NCBI RefSeq assembly: GCF_014926585.1
Contig: NZ_CP045422.1
Location: 2,262,001-2,326,000 of the forward strand
Reading direction: 5' to 3'
Length of the DNA: 64,000 nt
Origin: Devosia beringensis
GTDB lineage: Bacteria; Pseudomonadota; Alphaproteobacteria; Rhizobiales; Devosiaceae
Part shown: positions 11,279 through 19,747 of the stretch, in pieces
Numbering within the stretch: position 1 is the first letter of the stretch
Layout of the letters: each line of letters starts with the position of its first letter
Notes under the pieces: generated by a model
What the model was told of the DNA's origin: nothing
Databases searched by the model: none
Seen by the model: the letters and a program-made list of their open reading frames with translations, nothing else
Made by a program: the position numbers and the translations under genes

Positions 11279-11737
11279 CTAGTTTACCGACTTGTCCTCG
11301 AGGCTGGACTGCTCGCCAGACTTGATCTGGATGGAGCGGGGCTTCTTGCTCTCGGGCAGCTCGCGCTTGAGCTCGAGGTGGAGCAGGCCGTGCTCGAGCG
11401 TGGCGCCATGGACCTCGACATAGTCGGCCAGCTGGAAGCGCAGCTCGAAGGCCCGCTCAGCAATGCCGCGATGGAGGAATTCACGCGCCGTATCAGCGGT
11501 TTCGGCCGACTTGGCACCCTTTACCACAAGGTTGTTTTCCTTGGTCTCGATGGCAATGTCGCCATTGGAGAACCCGGCCACGGCAATCGAGATGCGGTAG
11601 GCGTCGTCGCCGGTGCGCTCGATATTGTAGGGCGGGTAGGTCTTGGCTTCCTGGCCGACCAGATTGTCGAGCCGGTTGAAGACGCGGTCAAAGCCGACAG
11701 TGGAGCGATAGAAGGGGGAAAAATCGATGGTCTGCAT
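11279..11737 (-). CDS. Small heat-shock protein, Hsp20/alpha-crystallin (IbpA-like)
   Basis: A 152-residue holdase chaperone that binds unfolding proteins in the cytoplasm. The start MQTIDFSPFYRSTVGFDRVFNRLDNL is the classic N-terminus of class A rhizobial sHsps; the alpha-crystallin domain (about 38-130) contains YRISIAVAGFSNGDI and ends in the conserved G-x-L-type strand (LEHGLLHLELKRELPE). GTG 11,743 is in frame, but ATG 11,737 with GGAGAA nine bases upstream fits better. The leader looks like a ROSE-type RNA thermometer (see that entry), so expression is probably heat-induced at translation. A strong terminator follows. Confidence 0.93.
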   Translation of the reverse strand: MQTIDFSPFYRSTVGFDRVFNRLDNLVGQEAKTYPPYNIERTGDDAYRISIAVAGFSNGDIAIETKENNLVVKGAKSAETADTAREFLHRGIAERAFELRFQLADYVEVHGATLEHGLLHLELKRELPESKKPRSIQIKSGEQSSLEDKSVN

Positions 11738-11880
11738 AGTCACATTCTCCGTAAAGCAACGTGGTTTCCCGGTGGTCTCGCGGTGTTTTCCTCTTGGCTC
11801 CCAACATTAGGCAAGCCGAGGATATCGAGGTCGGGGTTCCCGGCAGAGCCGGCGAACGATTGAGATATAGGGGGCAATTT
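11738..11880 (-). promoter_or_regulatory. Possible ROSE-type RNA thermometer in the hsp20 5' leader
   Basis: Rhizobial sHsp mRNAs commonly carry ROSE elements, in which a UUGCU segment just upstream pairs with the Shine-Dalgarno sequence at low temperature. The minus-strand leader here reads GTTGCTTTACGGAGAA just before the start, so a UUGCU lies immediately 5' of GGAG, as in the family. The further 5' stems were not modelled, so this is a motif-based suggestion. Confidence 0.4.
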
Positions 11881-12051
11881 AGCCGGTTCAAGGCCGCCAA
11901 AGCGTCACGACTATGAACGGGTTATGAACAGGCCAGACCGATCGGGTTCAGGCGGACGGGACTAGAACAGGGTCAGGTGTTGAGGGCGACTTCAGCACTG
12001 CAGACGCGGTTCGTCACCCGCCCCCCGCACGGGCCGCCGACGCTCACAAGG
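11881..12051. other. Intergenic region ahead of a plus-strand terminator
   Basis: Together with the hsp20 leader and the terminator this makes about 400 bases without a protein gene. It includes a GC-rich, structured stretch (11,990-12,045). No ORF is convincing. A small RNA ending at the 12,052 terminator is possible but unproven. Confidence 0.3.
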
Positions 12052-12085
12052 AACCAGCATCCCCCGGGATGCTGGTTTTCTTTTT
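12052..12085 (+). terminator. Strong plus-strand terminator without an obvious gene
   Basis: AACCAGCATCCC / GGGATGCTGGTT is a perfect 12-base stem with a 2-base centre (12,064-12,065), so the actual loop must open neighbouring pairs. TTCTTTTT follows. No plus-strand gene lies upstream before 3,080; it may end a small RNA or read-through antisense transcription. Confidence 0.75.
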
Positions 12086-12133
12086 GCCCAGCGTTTGCTC
12101 TAAGTCAGGGTGTCACCCGGTTTGGAAGCGCTC

Positions 12134-13102
12134 ATGAACACCGTCGATCCCAATGGCCCCAGCCTGGTCAATATTCCCACCAATCCACTGCCCGAAGGAG
12201 CGCGGGTGGGATTTTTCAAGACGATCGACAAGGTGCAGTTGCGCTACGCCACCTGGCCCAAGGCGGTGGGCAAGCAGCGCGGCACGATATGCCTGGTGCA
12301 GGGGCGCGGCGAATTCATCGAGAAGTATTTCGAGACCGTGGAAAATTTCCGCCAGCGCGGCTTTGCCGTGGCAACCTTCGACTGGCGCGGCCAGGGCGGC
12401 TCGGCGCGGCTGATCGGCAATAAGAGCCTGGGCCATGTCGACCGTTTCGAGGATTACGGCATGGATCTGCGCAGCTTTCACGGGCAGATCCTGCTGCCCG
12501 AATGCCCGCCGCCGTTCTATCTGGTGGGCCATTCCATGGGCGGGCTGGCGTCGCTGTTTGCCGCGGCGCAGGACCGGATGATGTTTGACCGGATCTTCCT
12601 GTCGGCGCCGATGCTGGCGCTGGACCGGCAGCCGCTGAGCATGGCCGGGATGGCGCGGGTGGCCACGGCGCTGAGCTTTATGGGCCTCGGCCGGCTGCCG
12701 ATCCGCCGCAAGGCCGACAGGCCGGCCTCGGAAGCCAGCTTTGCCAATAACCCGCTGACCGGGGACATGCTGCGCTATCTGCGCATGGTGGATGTGGTCA
12801 AGGCGCGGCCGGCGCTCGAGATCGGCGCGCCGACGATCGGCTGGGTGGCCGCCGCCATGGGGGCGATGGCGGAAGCGGGCAGCGACAGCTTCCCCGCCCG
12901 GCTGGGCATACCCCTCTTGATGCTGGCGGCGGCGCGCGACGAAGTGGTCTCCACCAATGCCATCGAACAGCTGGGCCTGCGGCTGCGTACCGGGCGGCAC
13001 CAGGTGATCCCCGGGGCGCGGCACGAACTGTTCATGGAAAGCGATCCCATTCGCGGCCAGGTGCTGGCGGCGTTCGACGCGTTCATTACCGAGCAGAGCT
13101 AG
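12134..13102 (+). CDS. Alpha/beta hydrolase, lysophospholipase (PldB/monoacylglycerol lipase) type
   Basis: A 322-residue serine hydrolase of the Hydrolase_4 group. Domain signs are the oxyanion-side GRGEFIEKY, the DWRGQGGSAR strand-loop typical of PldB-like enzymes, the nucleophile elbow GHSMGG, an acid in AARDEVVS, and the catalytic His in GARHELFMESD. No signal peptide is seen, so it is probably cytoplasmic or membrane-associated and acts on lysophospholipids or monoacylglycerols; the substrate is inferred from family only. GTG 12,110 is in frame, but ATG 12,134 with GGAAG six bases upstream is preferred. It stands alone after a terminator. Confidence 0.88.
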   Translation: MNTVDPNGPSLVNIPTNPLPEGARVGFFKTIDKVQLRYATWPKAVGKQRGTICLVQGRGEFIEKYFETVENFRQRGFAVATFDWRGQGGSARLIGNKSLGHVDRFEDYGMDLRSFHGQILLPECPPPFYLVGHSMGGLASLFAAAQDRMMFDRIFLSAPMLALDRQPLSMAGMARVATALSFMGLGRLPIRRKADRPASEASFANNPLTGDMLRYLRMVDVVKARPALEIGAPTIGWVAAAMGAMAEAGSDSFPARLGIPLLMLAAARDEVVSTNAIEQLGLRLRTGRHQVIPGARHELFMESDPIRGQVLAAFDAFITEQS

Positions 13103-13302
13103 GCATCCACGCGGCGGCGCCTTGCCGGCGCGCAACGGGTCATGGTGCTGAGCGGTGGTCAATCGGCGCTGGCCGGCGGGTTTTTCATCTTCCAGGCCCA
13201 GCAGGCGGTGCCCGCTTTGGCGCCAACCTTGGCCGGGTATGCCGGCTTCGCGCGATCTGTTTCCCGGTATCGGGAACTTCCCGATTTAAGAGAGGGGAGT
13301 AT

Positions 13303-14334
13303 CTAAAAGAACAGAGCTTCGCCTTCCACCGTGAAAGGAGGGCTGGCTCCGATTGACAGCAGGTGCGCATCAAGTTCCAGCTCGCGGCCTCTCGCCGACT
13401 GCGAAGTAGTAGCGAACGAAACGATCCATTCCCGATCTTTACGACACGCAACCGCGGCCGTGGGGTGGTCTCCGTCCACTTCAAACGACCGGCAGTGTTG
13501 GGCAAACCGATTTGCGAACGTTGCGAGTGGAGAGACTATCAGATTTCCCGCTTTGCCCTGCTGTCCTGACAAGACGGTGCCGACGATACCGGCGATGCTA
13601 CCCGGAAGTGCTTTGCCGACCACGATCTCCCCTGACGTGTATCTGCTATAGGCAAAGCCGGCGCCCAAGGCGACTAGCGATACTGCAAGGAATGCTGCAG
13701 GTGTTCTCCAACGCTGCGCCGCAACCTTCTGAATTGATCCCCGGCCAGGAGTGGGCACCCAAGACCTGTTCGACTTTACGCCGTCACGTTTGGCTTGGCC
13801 ACGCAGAAATCCCAGCGGGATAACCATGAGCATGGTGACAACTGTGAGCATCGCTCCTGCCAATTGCATTGCTGGCGTCGGCATGGGGAGGACAAGGCCC
13901 GGTAAAGAGGGCTCATCGGCCATCGCGTAGCCGATACCCGCAAAAGTCATAGGCCATTCCATCCCAAAGGCCTGAATAAGGATGAACAGACCGTTGGCAG
14001 CCAGGTATAGGGTGACGTCCCAGCCGGTACCGCCTCTGTCTCGGCGTCTCTTCACCGATAATGCATAGAGTGGGTACAGAACCGTTAGGAAGATACCGAG
14101 GACCAGCCAACCGCTGAACCGAAAGCGGGCAAGGATGCTGGTGCCGTTGAGTTCTTTGAAACTGGGGAAAAAGCTAAACGCAGCAAGCGTAGCCAACACA
14201 TTGATCAACACCACCATGATCGCGATCAAGGCAATGCCGATCCACCAGCTTTCTCGGCCCAACCGACCGGAGGTGCTGGCGAACAGCGCGATGTACCACT
14301 CGATGCTAAAACCCCGGCCTCGCGGCTCGCTCAT
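13303..14334 (-). CDS. DUF805-like membrane protein of unknown function
   Basis: A 343-residue protein. The N-terminal half resembles DUF805: GRLGRESWWIGIALIAI, a hydrophobic pair of helices, and LYALSVKRRRDRGGTGWD, which is the family's R-R-x-x-D signature loop. Four or five membrane segments are seen in residues 35-185. A further hydrophobic helix at about 215-235 leads to a soluble C-terminal domain (about 240-343) that I do not recognise. The region is less GC-rich than its neighbours and its codon use looks mixed, so it may have been acquired. Nothing around it points to a job. Confidence 0.7.
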   Translation of the reverse strand: MSEPRGRGFSIEWYIALFASTSGRLGRESWWIGIALIAIMVVLINVLATLAAFSFFPSFKELNGTSILARFRFSGWLVLGIFLTVLYPLYALSVKRRRDRGGTGWDVTLYLAANGLFILIQAFGMEWPMTFAGIGYAMADEPSLPGLVLPMPTPAMQLAGAMLTVVTMLMVIPLGFLRGQAKRDGVKSNRSWVPTPGRGSIQKVAAQRWRTPAAFLAVSLVALGAGFAYSRYTSGEIVVGKALPGSIAGIVGTVLSGQQGKAGNLIVSPLATFANRFAQHCRSFEVDGDHPTAAVACRKDREWIVSFATTSQSARGRELELDAHLLSIGASPPFTVEGEALFF

Positions 14335-14643
14335 TCTTGGCTATCCCCACGCTCAAGTAATGCTGTCCAACCAGCATGTATGCGCCCCCGAAACCTAGCT
14401 CACGCTGCTTATCAACTTGCTGGTAGAGTTATGCCACTGGCGTTCAATATCAGGCTTAATGGCGACTTTTAGAGATCGAGCGCTGAGCGGGGCATGACCG
14501 ACAAGGGGTCGAGAGCGGCCGCAGCAACGATGTGGGCAGGCCTCTGACGGCTTTCGACGATCCTGGAGCAAAACAGATATGGGTCGGCTGGCGAGTTTGG
14601 GGCCGGCATGGCCGACCGCAAGCCTCTGCCAGCCGAGTGCACG
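14335..14643. other. Intergenic region between the DUF805 and BCCT genes
   Basis: About 310 bases holding the DUF805 gene promoter and the 3' end of the BCCT transcript. No ORF of merit, RNA gene, clear terminator or repeat was found. Confidence 0.4.
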
Positions 14644-16284
14644 CTATCGCGGTTCGCTCAGAAGGCCCTTGACCAGGGCGTAGCATGCCAGCAGCAGAAT
14701 GATGGCAAAGGGGAAGCCGGTTGAAACCGCCATGGCCTGCAGGGCAGCCAGGCCGCCCCCGAGCAGCAGGGCAATGGCGACAAGACCCTCAAAGCTTGCC
14801 CAGAAAATGCGTTGCCCCACGGGGGCATCTACCTTGCCGCCGGCGGTGATGGTGTCGATGACCAGAGACCCTGAATCCGAGGACGTCACGAAGAAGATGA
14901 TCACCAGCGCGATAGCAATGAACGAGGTGATCTGTGTCAGCGGCAACCCGGCCAGCATCTGGAAAAGCTGCAGTTCCAAAGCCGAGCTTGCCACGGCCTC
15001 ATAGCCGTCGTTGACCAGCTGGCTGATGGCCGTGCCGCCGAAGGCCGTCATCCACAAGACACTGACCGTGGAGGGGACCAGCAGCACGCAGATCAGGAAC
15101 TCCCGCACGGTCCTGCCGCGGCTGACGCGCGCGATGAACATGCCCACGAACGGCGACCATGACATCCACCAGGCCCAGTAAAAGGCCGTCCAGCCATGAC
15201 GGAAATTGTCGTCCGTCCGGCCGAACGGATTGGACAGGGCAGGCAGATTTTGTGCATAGGCCGACAGATTGGCAAAAAAGCCGGTGACGATCTGCCAGGT
15301 CGGCCCCACCGCCAGGACAAAGACCAGCAGTAGCCCAGCCATGACCATGTTGATTTCCGACAGCCGCTTGACGCCGGCATCGAGCCCGGCCACCACCGAC
15401 AACAGCGCGACCCCGGTTATGGCCACGATCAGCACGACCATCGACACATTGCCGACCGGCAGGCCGAACAGGAAGTTGAGCCCGGCATTGGCCTGGCCGG
15501 CGCCTATGCCCAGCGAGGTAGCGAGGCCGAACAGCGTCGCGAAGACGGCCAGGATATCAATGATGTGCCCGGGCCAGCCCCACATGCGCTCACCAAAAAC
15601 GGGGTAGAAGATCGACCGCATGGTGAGCGGCAGGCCCTTGTTATACGAGAATATCGCCAGCGAGAGCGCAACCACGGCGTAGATAGCCCAGGGGTGGAGG
15701 CCCCAGTGGAAAATCGTGGCCGCCATGGCCAGCCGCCGGGATGCCTCGGCATCGCCAACGGCACCATCGAGCGGCGCCCAGTCGGTCCGGACACCCGCTT
15801 CCATCACGGGACCGTTGAAGGCGGCGGTGAAGTTGGTGAGCGGCTCGGCCACGCCATAAAACATCAAGCCGATACCCATGCCGGCGGCAAACAGCATGGC
15901 CAGCCAGCCGGTGTAAGAATAATCCGGGGTCGCATCCCGCCCGCCGATGCGGATCTTGCCCAGCGGGGATACGATCAAACCCAGGCAGAGCAGGACGAAG
16001 ACATTGCCGGCAATGATGAAGAACCAGTCGAAGTGACTGGTGAGGAAGTCGCGCAGCCCGATAAAGGCGTCAGTAGCGCGGCTGCCCAACACCATCGTCG
16101 TAATAACGAACAGCACGATGGTGAGCCCGGAAATAAGAAAGACCGGACTGTGCACGTCCACGCTCAGAAAGCCGCGACGGGAGACAAAATTGTCCTGACC
16201 AATGGAATAATCGGTCTGGATGATCTCTGTCGGTCCCTCGGGCGGACGAACCTCTTCGCTGCCGTTGTCCTTATCGTCGGTCAT
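14644..16284 (-). CDS. BCCT family betaine/carnitine/choline transporter
   Basis: A 546-residue sodium- or proton-coupled importer of quaternary ammonium compounds, used for osmoprotection or as a carbon/nitrogen source. About twelve membrane helices are evident after a charged N-terminal tail of some 45 residues. The family signature in helix 8, WWMSWSPFVGMFIARVSRGRTVREF, is intact, as is GMGIGLMFYGVAEPL (the glycine-rich helix involved in substrate and sodium binding). The C-terminal tail is short (ending GLLSEPR), which argues against the long osmosensing tail of BetP-like members. Substrate cannot be fixed from sequence. It is monocistronic. Confidence 0.92.
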   Translation of the reverse strand: MTDDKDNGSEEVRPPEGPTEIIQTDYSIGQDNFVSRRGFLSVDVHSPVFLISGLTIVLFVITTMVLGSRATDAFIGLRDFLTSHFDWFFIIAGNVFVLLCLGLIVSPLGKIRIGGRDATPDYSYTGWLAMLFAAGMGIGLMFYGVAEPLTNFTAAFNGPVMEAGVRTDWAPLDGAVGDAEASRRLAMAATIFHWGLHPWAIYAVVALSLAIFSYNKGLPLTMRSIFYPVFGERMWGWPGHIIDILAVFATLFGLATSLGIGAGQANAGLNFLFGLPVGNVSMVVLIVAITGVALLSVVAGLDAGVKRLSEINMVMAGLLLVFVLAVGPTWQIVTGFFANLSAYAQNLPALSNPFGRTDDNFRHGWTAFYWAWWMSWSPFVGMFIARVSRGRTVREFLICVLLVPSTVSVLWMTAFGGTAISQLVNDGYEAVASSALELQLFQMLAGLPLTQITSFIAIALVIIFFVTSSDSGSLVIDTITAGGKVDAPVGQRIFWASFEGLVAIALLLGGGLAALQAMAVSTGFPFAIILLLACYALVKGLLSEPR

Positions 16285-16614
16285 GGCTTTCCCATCCAGG
16301 TGTTAACAACTTCTCCAGCGGAAGTGATTCCGCCTGTTGTCTCTGGCTTAGGCTAAAATCCTCGCGAGCGGTGGTAACGATGTGGTCTTTGTCGACATCG
16401 GTCAGACCCCTTCGGCGCATCTCGATGCTGAACCCGCTTTTGAACGCAGCTTCCAGGACTTTGAAACTAACGCTTGAATGACCGCAAGGGTGGCAGCGGA
16501 CCGGCCAGGGCTGGGTGGCAAATGCTCAGGCAGCTTGCCCGGAGCCGCCTGGACAGGCGGCGTGTCGGCTGGTCCGGCGCTGGCCCGATGCGTGTCGTTC
16601 TTCCCTTGCCTGGG
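16285..16614. other. Intergenic region upstream of the BCCT transporter gene
   Basis: About 330 bases containing the BCCT promoter (minus strand) and the 3' flank of the AHSA1-like gene. No recognised RNA, repeat or convincing small ORF. Confidence 0.4.
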
Positions 16615-17124
16615 TCAGGCGTTGCTGGCGGCCAGGGTGGCGAGCAGGGCGTCGAGCTGGACGAACTGTTCGGCTGCGCCATCCATGCCGCCCAGGGAGT
16701 CATCGAGCGCCTGCTTGCTGGGATAGACTTCGCTGAAGGTCAGCAGTGTTTTGCCGCCCGTTTCCACCAGGGTCACCGTGGAGATGGCGCCGTTCTCGCC
16801 TTCGTCATTGCTCCAGACGATCCGCGCCGGCGGCACCACGTCGATATAGCGGCCGAAAAAGGCCGAGATGGTGTCGGGGTCCTCGCCGAATTCGAGGCGG
16901 TAGCTGCCACCGGTGCGCACATCCATCTGGCAGGAGCGCAACGACAGGCCCAGGGATTTGGGCACCCACCAGCGCGCGAACAGTTCGGGATTGCTCCAGG
17001 CCTCAAAGACAATCCGCGCGGGTGCATCGAAGCTGCGCGTCACCGCGATCTCGCGATCGGATAGCCGCTTCACCGTGGTGCGGCCATCGACCGGGGCCGC
17101 CGCATTGTCCTGGTTATTGTCCAT
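16615..17124 (-). CDS. SRPBCC/AHSA1-domain protein
   Basis: A 169-residue START-like protein. The AHSA1 pattern is clear: SFDAPARIVFEAWSNPELFARWWVPKSLG at the start of the fold, DVRTGGSYRLEF, then FFGRYIDVVPPARIVWSND and a C-terminal helix beginning MDGAAEQFVQLDALL. These proteins form a hydrophobic cavity; their ligands are usually unknown. The true start is ATG 17,124, 11 bases inside the end of the upstream arsR-like gene, so the two are translationally coupled. Such ArsR-SRPBCC pairs are very common, and the regulator is presumed to control its partner. Confidence 0.88.
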   Translation of the reverse strand: MDNNQDNAAAPVDGRTTVKRLSDREIAVTRSFDAPARIVFEAWSNPELFARWWVPKSLGLSLRSCQMDVRTGGSYRLEFGEDPDTISAFFGRYIDVVPPARIVWSNDEGENGAISTVTLVETGGKTLLTFSEVYPSKQALDDSLGGMDGAAEQFVQLDALLATLAASNA

Positions 17125-17467
17125 CAGTCTTCTCCTTGCGTTTGAGTTCTTCGACAACCCGGTCGAGCTGGTCGAAACGGGCATCCCAAAGCTGGCGGTA
17201 CTGCTCGATCCAGGCCGCCTCCTGCTCGAGGCGGCTGATACCGAGCCGGCAGGTGCGCACGCGCCCGATCTTCTGCGTGGTGACGAGCCCCGCCCGTTCG
17301 AGCACACCGATATGCTTTTTCATGCCCGTCAGGGTCATGCGGAAGGTCGCGGCCAGTTCGCTGATCGAGGCATCGGCGCGCGCGAGCTGCTCGAGCACGC
17401 CCCGCCGGGTTGCATCCGAGAGCGCGGCGAATGAGGTATCAAAGGTGGCTTGCTGAAACTGAACCAT
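17114..17467 (-). CDS. ArsR-family HTH transcriptional regulator
   Basis: A winged-helix repressor of about 117 residues. The N-terminal FAALSDATRRGVLEQLARADASISELAATFRMTLTGMKKHIGVLERAGLVTTQKIGR is a complete HTH_5 domain. There is no metal-binding CxC motif, so it belongs to the non-metal ArsR branch usually paired with SRPBCC/AHSA1 proteins. ATG 17,467 is preferred over the in-frame GTG 17,476, because a 16-bp palindrome (17,460-17,475) overlaps the start and probably serves as the autoregulatory operator. The following AHSA1-like gene overlaps its 3' end. Confidence 0.88.
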   Translation of the reverse strand: MVQFQQATFDTSFAALSDATRRGVLEQLARADASISELAATFRMTLTGMKKHIGVLERAGLVTTQKIGRVRTCRLGISRLEQEAAWIEQYRQLWDARFDQLDRVVEELKRKEKTDGQ

Positions 17468-17475
17468 GTGGTTCA
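17460..17475. promoter_or_regulatory. Palindromic probable ArsR operator
   Basis: TGAACCATGTGGTTCA: 7-base arms TGAACCA/TGGTTCA around a 2-base centre. It overlaps the start codon of the ArsR gene. Binding here would repress its own operon; this is an inference from position and symmetry. Confidence 0.5.
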
Positions 17476-17548
17476 CTATATCGATCTGCGAGCGAAAGGC
17501 AAGGGGAGAGGCGTAAGACGGCGGGAATGGCGACTGGCCTAGGGGATG

Positions 17549-18997
17549 TCAGGCGGCCGCGCGCTGCTGCAGCAGCAGCTCGGTCAGCTTTTCCGCGGTG
17601 ACTGGTCGGGAGAGCAAGAAGCCCTGGAGCTGGGTGCAGCCCAGCTTGGCCAGCATCAGGCGCTGGCTTTCGTCTTCCACGCCTTCGGCGGTCACATCGA
17701 TGCCCAGGGCATCGGCCATCTGGATGACGGACTGCACGATGGTGCGCGTCACCTCGTCACTGCCCATGAGACGGGTGAAAGACTGGTCGATCTTGAGCTT
17801 GTCGATATTGTAGGTACGCAGATAGCTGATGGACGAGTAGCCGGTGCCGAAATCGTCGAGTGCGATGCGGATGCCCATTTCCTGCAGCCGCGCCAGGGTG
17901 ATCTCGATCTGGGGGGAATGCTGCAGCAGCACGCCCTCGGTGATCTCGAGCTCAAGCCGTTTTGCGGGCAGTCCGGTCTTGTTGAGCACGTCGCTGACGC
18001 GGCTGCCGAAGGCCTGGTGACGCATCTGCACGGGGGAGATGTTGACGGCGATCCAGAGCAGGTCGGACTCGACCGCGGTGCGGCAAGCCTGTTCCAGCAC
18101 CCATTCGCCGAGCTGGTTGATGATGCCGGTTTCCTCGGCCAGGGCGATGAACTTGTCGGGTGACAGCAGGCCGCGCTGGGGATGTTTCCAGCGGACAAGC
18201 GCCTCGGCGCCGACAATGGCGCCGGTCCGGGCGCTGAAGATGGGCTGATAGAGCACGAACAGGCCCGCGCCGGTGATCAGGGCATTGCGCAGGTCAATCT
18301 CGAGCATGCGCTTTTCGCGGCGGGAAGCGTCCATCTGTGGATCGTAAAGCTTGAGCCGGTTGCGGCCCTCGGCCTTGGCGGCATAGAGCGCCACGTCGGC
18401 GCGCCGGAACATCTCCGCCGCCGTCACCTCCCGGCCGTCCTCCAGCGAGACGCCGAAACTGGCCGTGACCTCGACGGTCTCGCCGCCCAGGACAAAGGGG
18501 TCATGCAGGGCGCGGATCAGGCCCTCGCAGATCCAGCGTGCCTGGCCTTCGCTGATCATGCCCGGCTGCACCAGGGCAAATTCGTCGCCGCCCACGCGGG
18601 CAAGGGTCGCCTCTTCGGGCAGGGCAAAGGCAAGGCGCCGCGCCACCTGGCGGATCAGATCATCACCCGCAGCGTGGCCAAGGGTGTCGTTGACCTCCTT
18701 GAAGCCGTCCAGATCGATGGAGACCAGCGCGACCTTGGTGGGCGCCAGGTATTGATAGGCCATGGCCTCGTTGAGGCGCGATTCAAACAGCGCGCGATTG
18801 GCAATGCCGGTGAGCGGATCGTGCAGCGACAGATAGGTCGTCTGATCCTGGGCGATCTCGAGCCGCAGGGTCATGCGGTGCAGCCAGGCGATCAAGGCGA
18901 GCAGGCTGGCCAGGCCCAAAGCAAAGACGCCCAGGGTGGCCGGCGCAGTTTCCACCAGGAGCTCGAGGACCGGGTGCTGTGGCTTCCACCCCAGCAC
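17549..18997 (-). CDS. GGDEF-EAL c-di-GMP enzyme, 3' part of a gene split by an in-frame TGA
   Basis: 482 residues readable from GTG 18,997. After one membrane helix (about residues 20-40) comes a GGDEF domain with intact active site RVGGDEF (diguanylate cyclase), then an EAL domain with EALVRWKHP, the DDFGTGYSS loop and KIDQSF (c-di-GMP phosphodiesterase). Both catalytic sites look functional, so it could make or degrade c-di-GMP. The open frame upstream (19,010-19,747) is in the same phase and encodes the sensor domain, separated only by TGA at 19,010-19,012. The full protein would be about 730 residues. Without the sensor, this half could only be made by internal initiation. Confidence 0.85.
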   Translation of the reverse strand: MLGWKPQHPVLELLVETAPATLGVFALGLASLLALIAWLHRMTLRLEIAQDQTTYLSLHDPLTGIANRALFESRLNEAMAYQYLAPTKVALVSIDLDGFKEVNDTLGHAAGDDLIRQVARRLAFALPEEATLARVGGDEFALVQPGMISEGQARWICEGLIRALHDPFVLGGETVEVTASFGVSLEDGREVTAAEMFRRADVALYAAKAEGRNRLKLYDPQMDASRREKRMLEIDLRNALITGAGLFVLYQPIFSARTGAIVGAEALVRWKHPQRGLLSPDKFIALAEETGIINQLGEWVLEQACRTAVESDLLWIAVNISPVQMRHQAFGSRVSDVLNKTGLPAKRLELEITEGVLLQHSPQIEITLARLQEMGIRIALDDFGTGYSSISYLRTYNIDKLKIDQSFTRLMGSDEVTRTIVQSVIQMADALGIDVTAEGVEDESQRLMLAKLGCTQLQGFLLSRPVTAEKLTELLLQQRAAA

Positions 18998-19009
18998 GGC
19001 AATTACCCG

Positions 19010-19747
19010 TCAGACATTGTTGAGCACCGGAAGCGTCGAGGGCGCCCCGTTTCGGGCAACCACGCGAAGGTCATCAAGGCCGAAACGCGTGCCGACCTCG
19101 TCGAGCATGTCTGCGGAGACGAGCTTGACCGAGACATGCAGGAAGGCGTCGTCGGTGACCGGCTTGTCCGCGTCAGATGTCAGCACGACCGGTCGCAGGC
19201 TGAGATAGGCCAGGTGACCATCACCCAGGATCACGGTGTCGAGCAGGCCGCGATCGACGGGCGATGCTGTCGCGCCATCCTGCTGGGTTGACGCCAGGGC
19301 GACGCGCGCCCGGAATTCGGCAAGCAGGCCGGCAAGAACGGCTTGGTCCGCAGGATTGACCGACTGGCCAGCATATTGCCCCTGGTCTGCCGCACGAACG
19401 ACATGGTCGTCCGGGGCGATGACATAGACGCGGTCATGGCCGTAATACTGGCTCATCCAATCGACGAGATTGTCGGCAATCCAGGGCTGGTCGTTGGCCT
19501 CTAGCCGCAAGACGGCCTCGTCCCAGACGGCGGTACTGTCCTGCTCGGTCGTGAGCCTGTCTTTTTCCTGATCCAGGCCAGCGGTGACCGATTGGCGCTC
19601 CTGGGCATCTGCCCAGGCGTCAATCCGCCCGGCGGCCCACCAGGTTCCGAAGGCAACCGCCAGCATCATGGCTATGCCAAAGACAAGCAGGAGCCAAACC
19701 AGGGGGCTCGACACAGAGCGCGATGATTGAGGACGGGCGGATGTCAT
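19010..19747 (-). CDS. CHASE4-type periplasmic sensor domain, 5' part of the split GGDEF-EAL gene
   Basis: 245 residues: a short cytoplasmic N-terminus, a transmembrane helix (about 15-38), then a periplasmic CHASE4-like domain containing TAVWDEAVLRLEANDQPWIADNLVDWMSQ, a typical CHASE4 segment. The frame stops at TGA 19,010-19,012 (…LPVLNNV-stop), exactly where CHASE4 proteins continue into their second membrane helix, and continues in phase into the GGDEF-EAL frame. I read this as one gene with a premature stop or a sequencing error. As it stands it would give a membrane-anchored sensor without output domain. Confidence 0.8.
   Translation of the reverse strand: MTSARPQSSRSVSSPLVWLLLVFGIAMMLAVAFGTWWAAGRIDAWADAQERQSVTAGLDQEKDRLTTEQDSTAVWDEAVLRLEANDQPWIADNLVDWMSQYYGHDRVYVIAPDDHVVRAADQGQYAGQSVNPADQAVLAGLLAEFRARVALASTQQDGATASPVDRGLLDTVILGDGHLAYLSLRPVVLTSDADKPVTDDAFLHVSVKLVSADMLDEVGTRFGLDDLRVVARNGAPSTLPVLNNV

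Noticed and set aside
11940-12050. Signal-recognition-particle (4.5S) RNA suggested by GGTCAGGT at 11,972
   Set aside because: The following bases do not match the conserved CCGGAAGGAAGCAGCC loop.
19010-19012. Selenocysteine at the in-frame TGA
   Set aside because: The residue falls at a membrane-helix junction, not an active site, and no SECIS-like stem was evident downstream; a nonsense mutation or sequence error is simpler.
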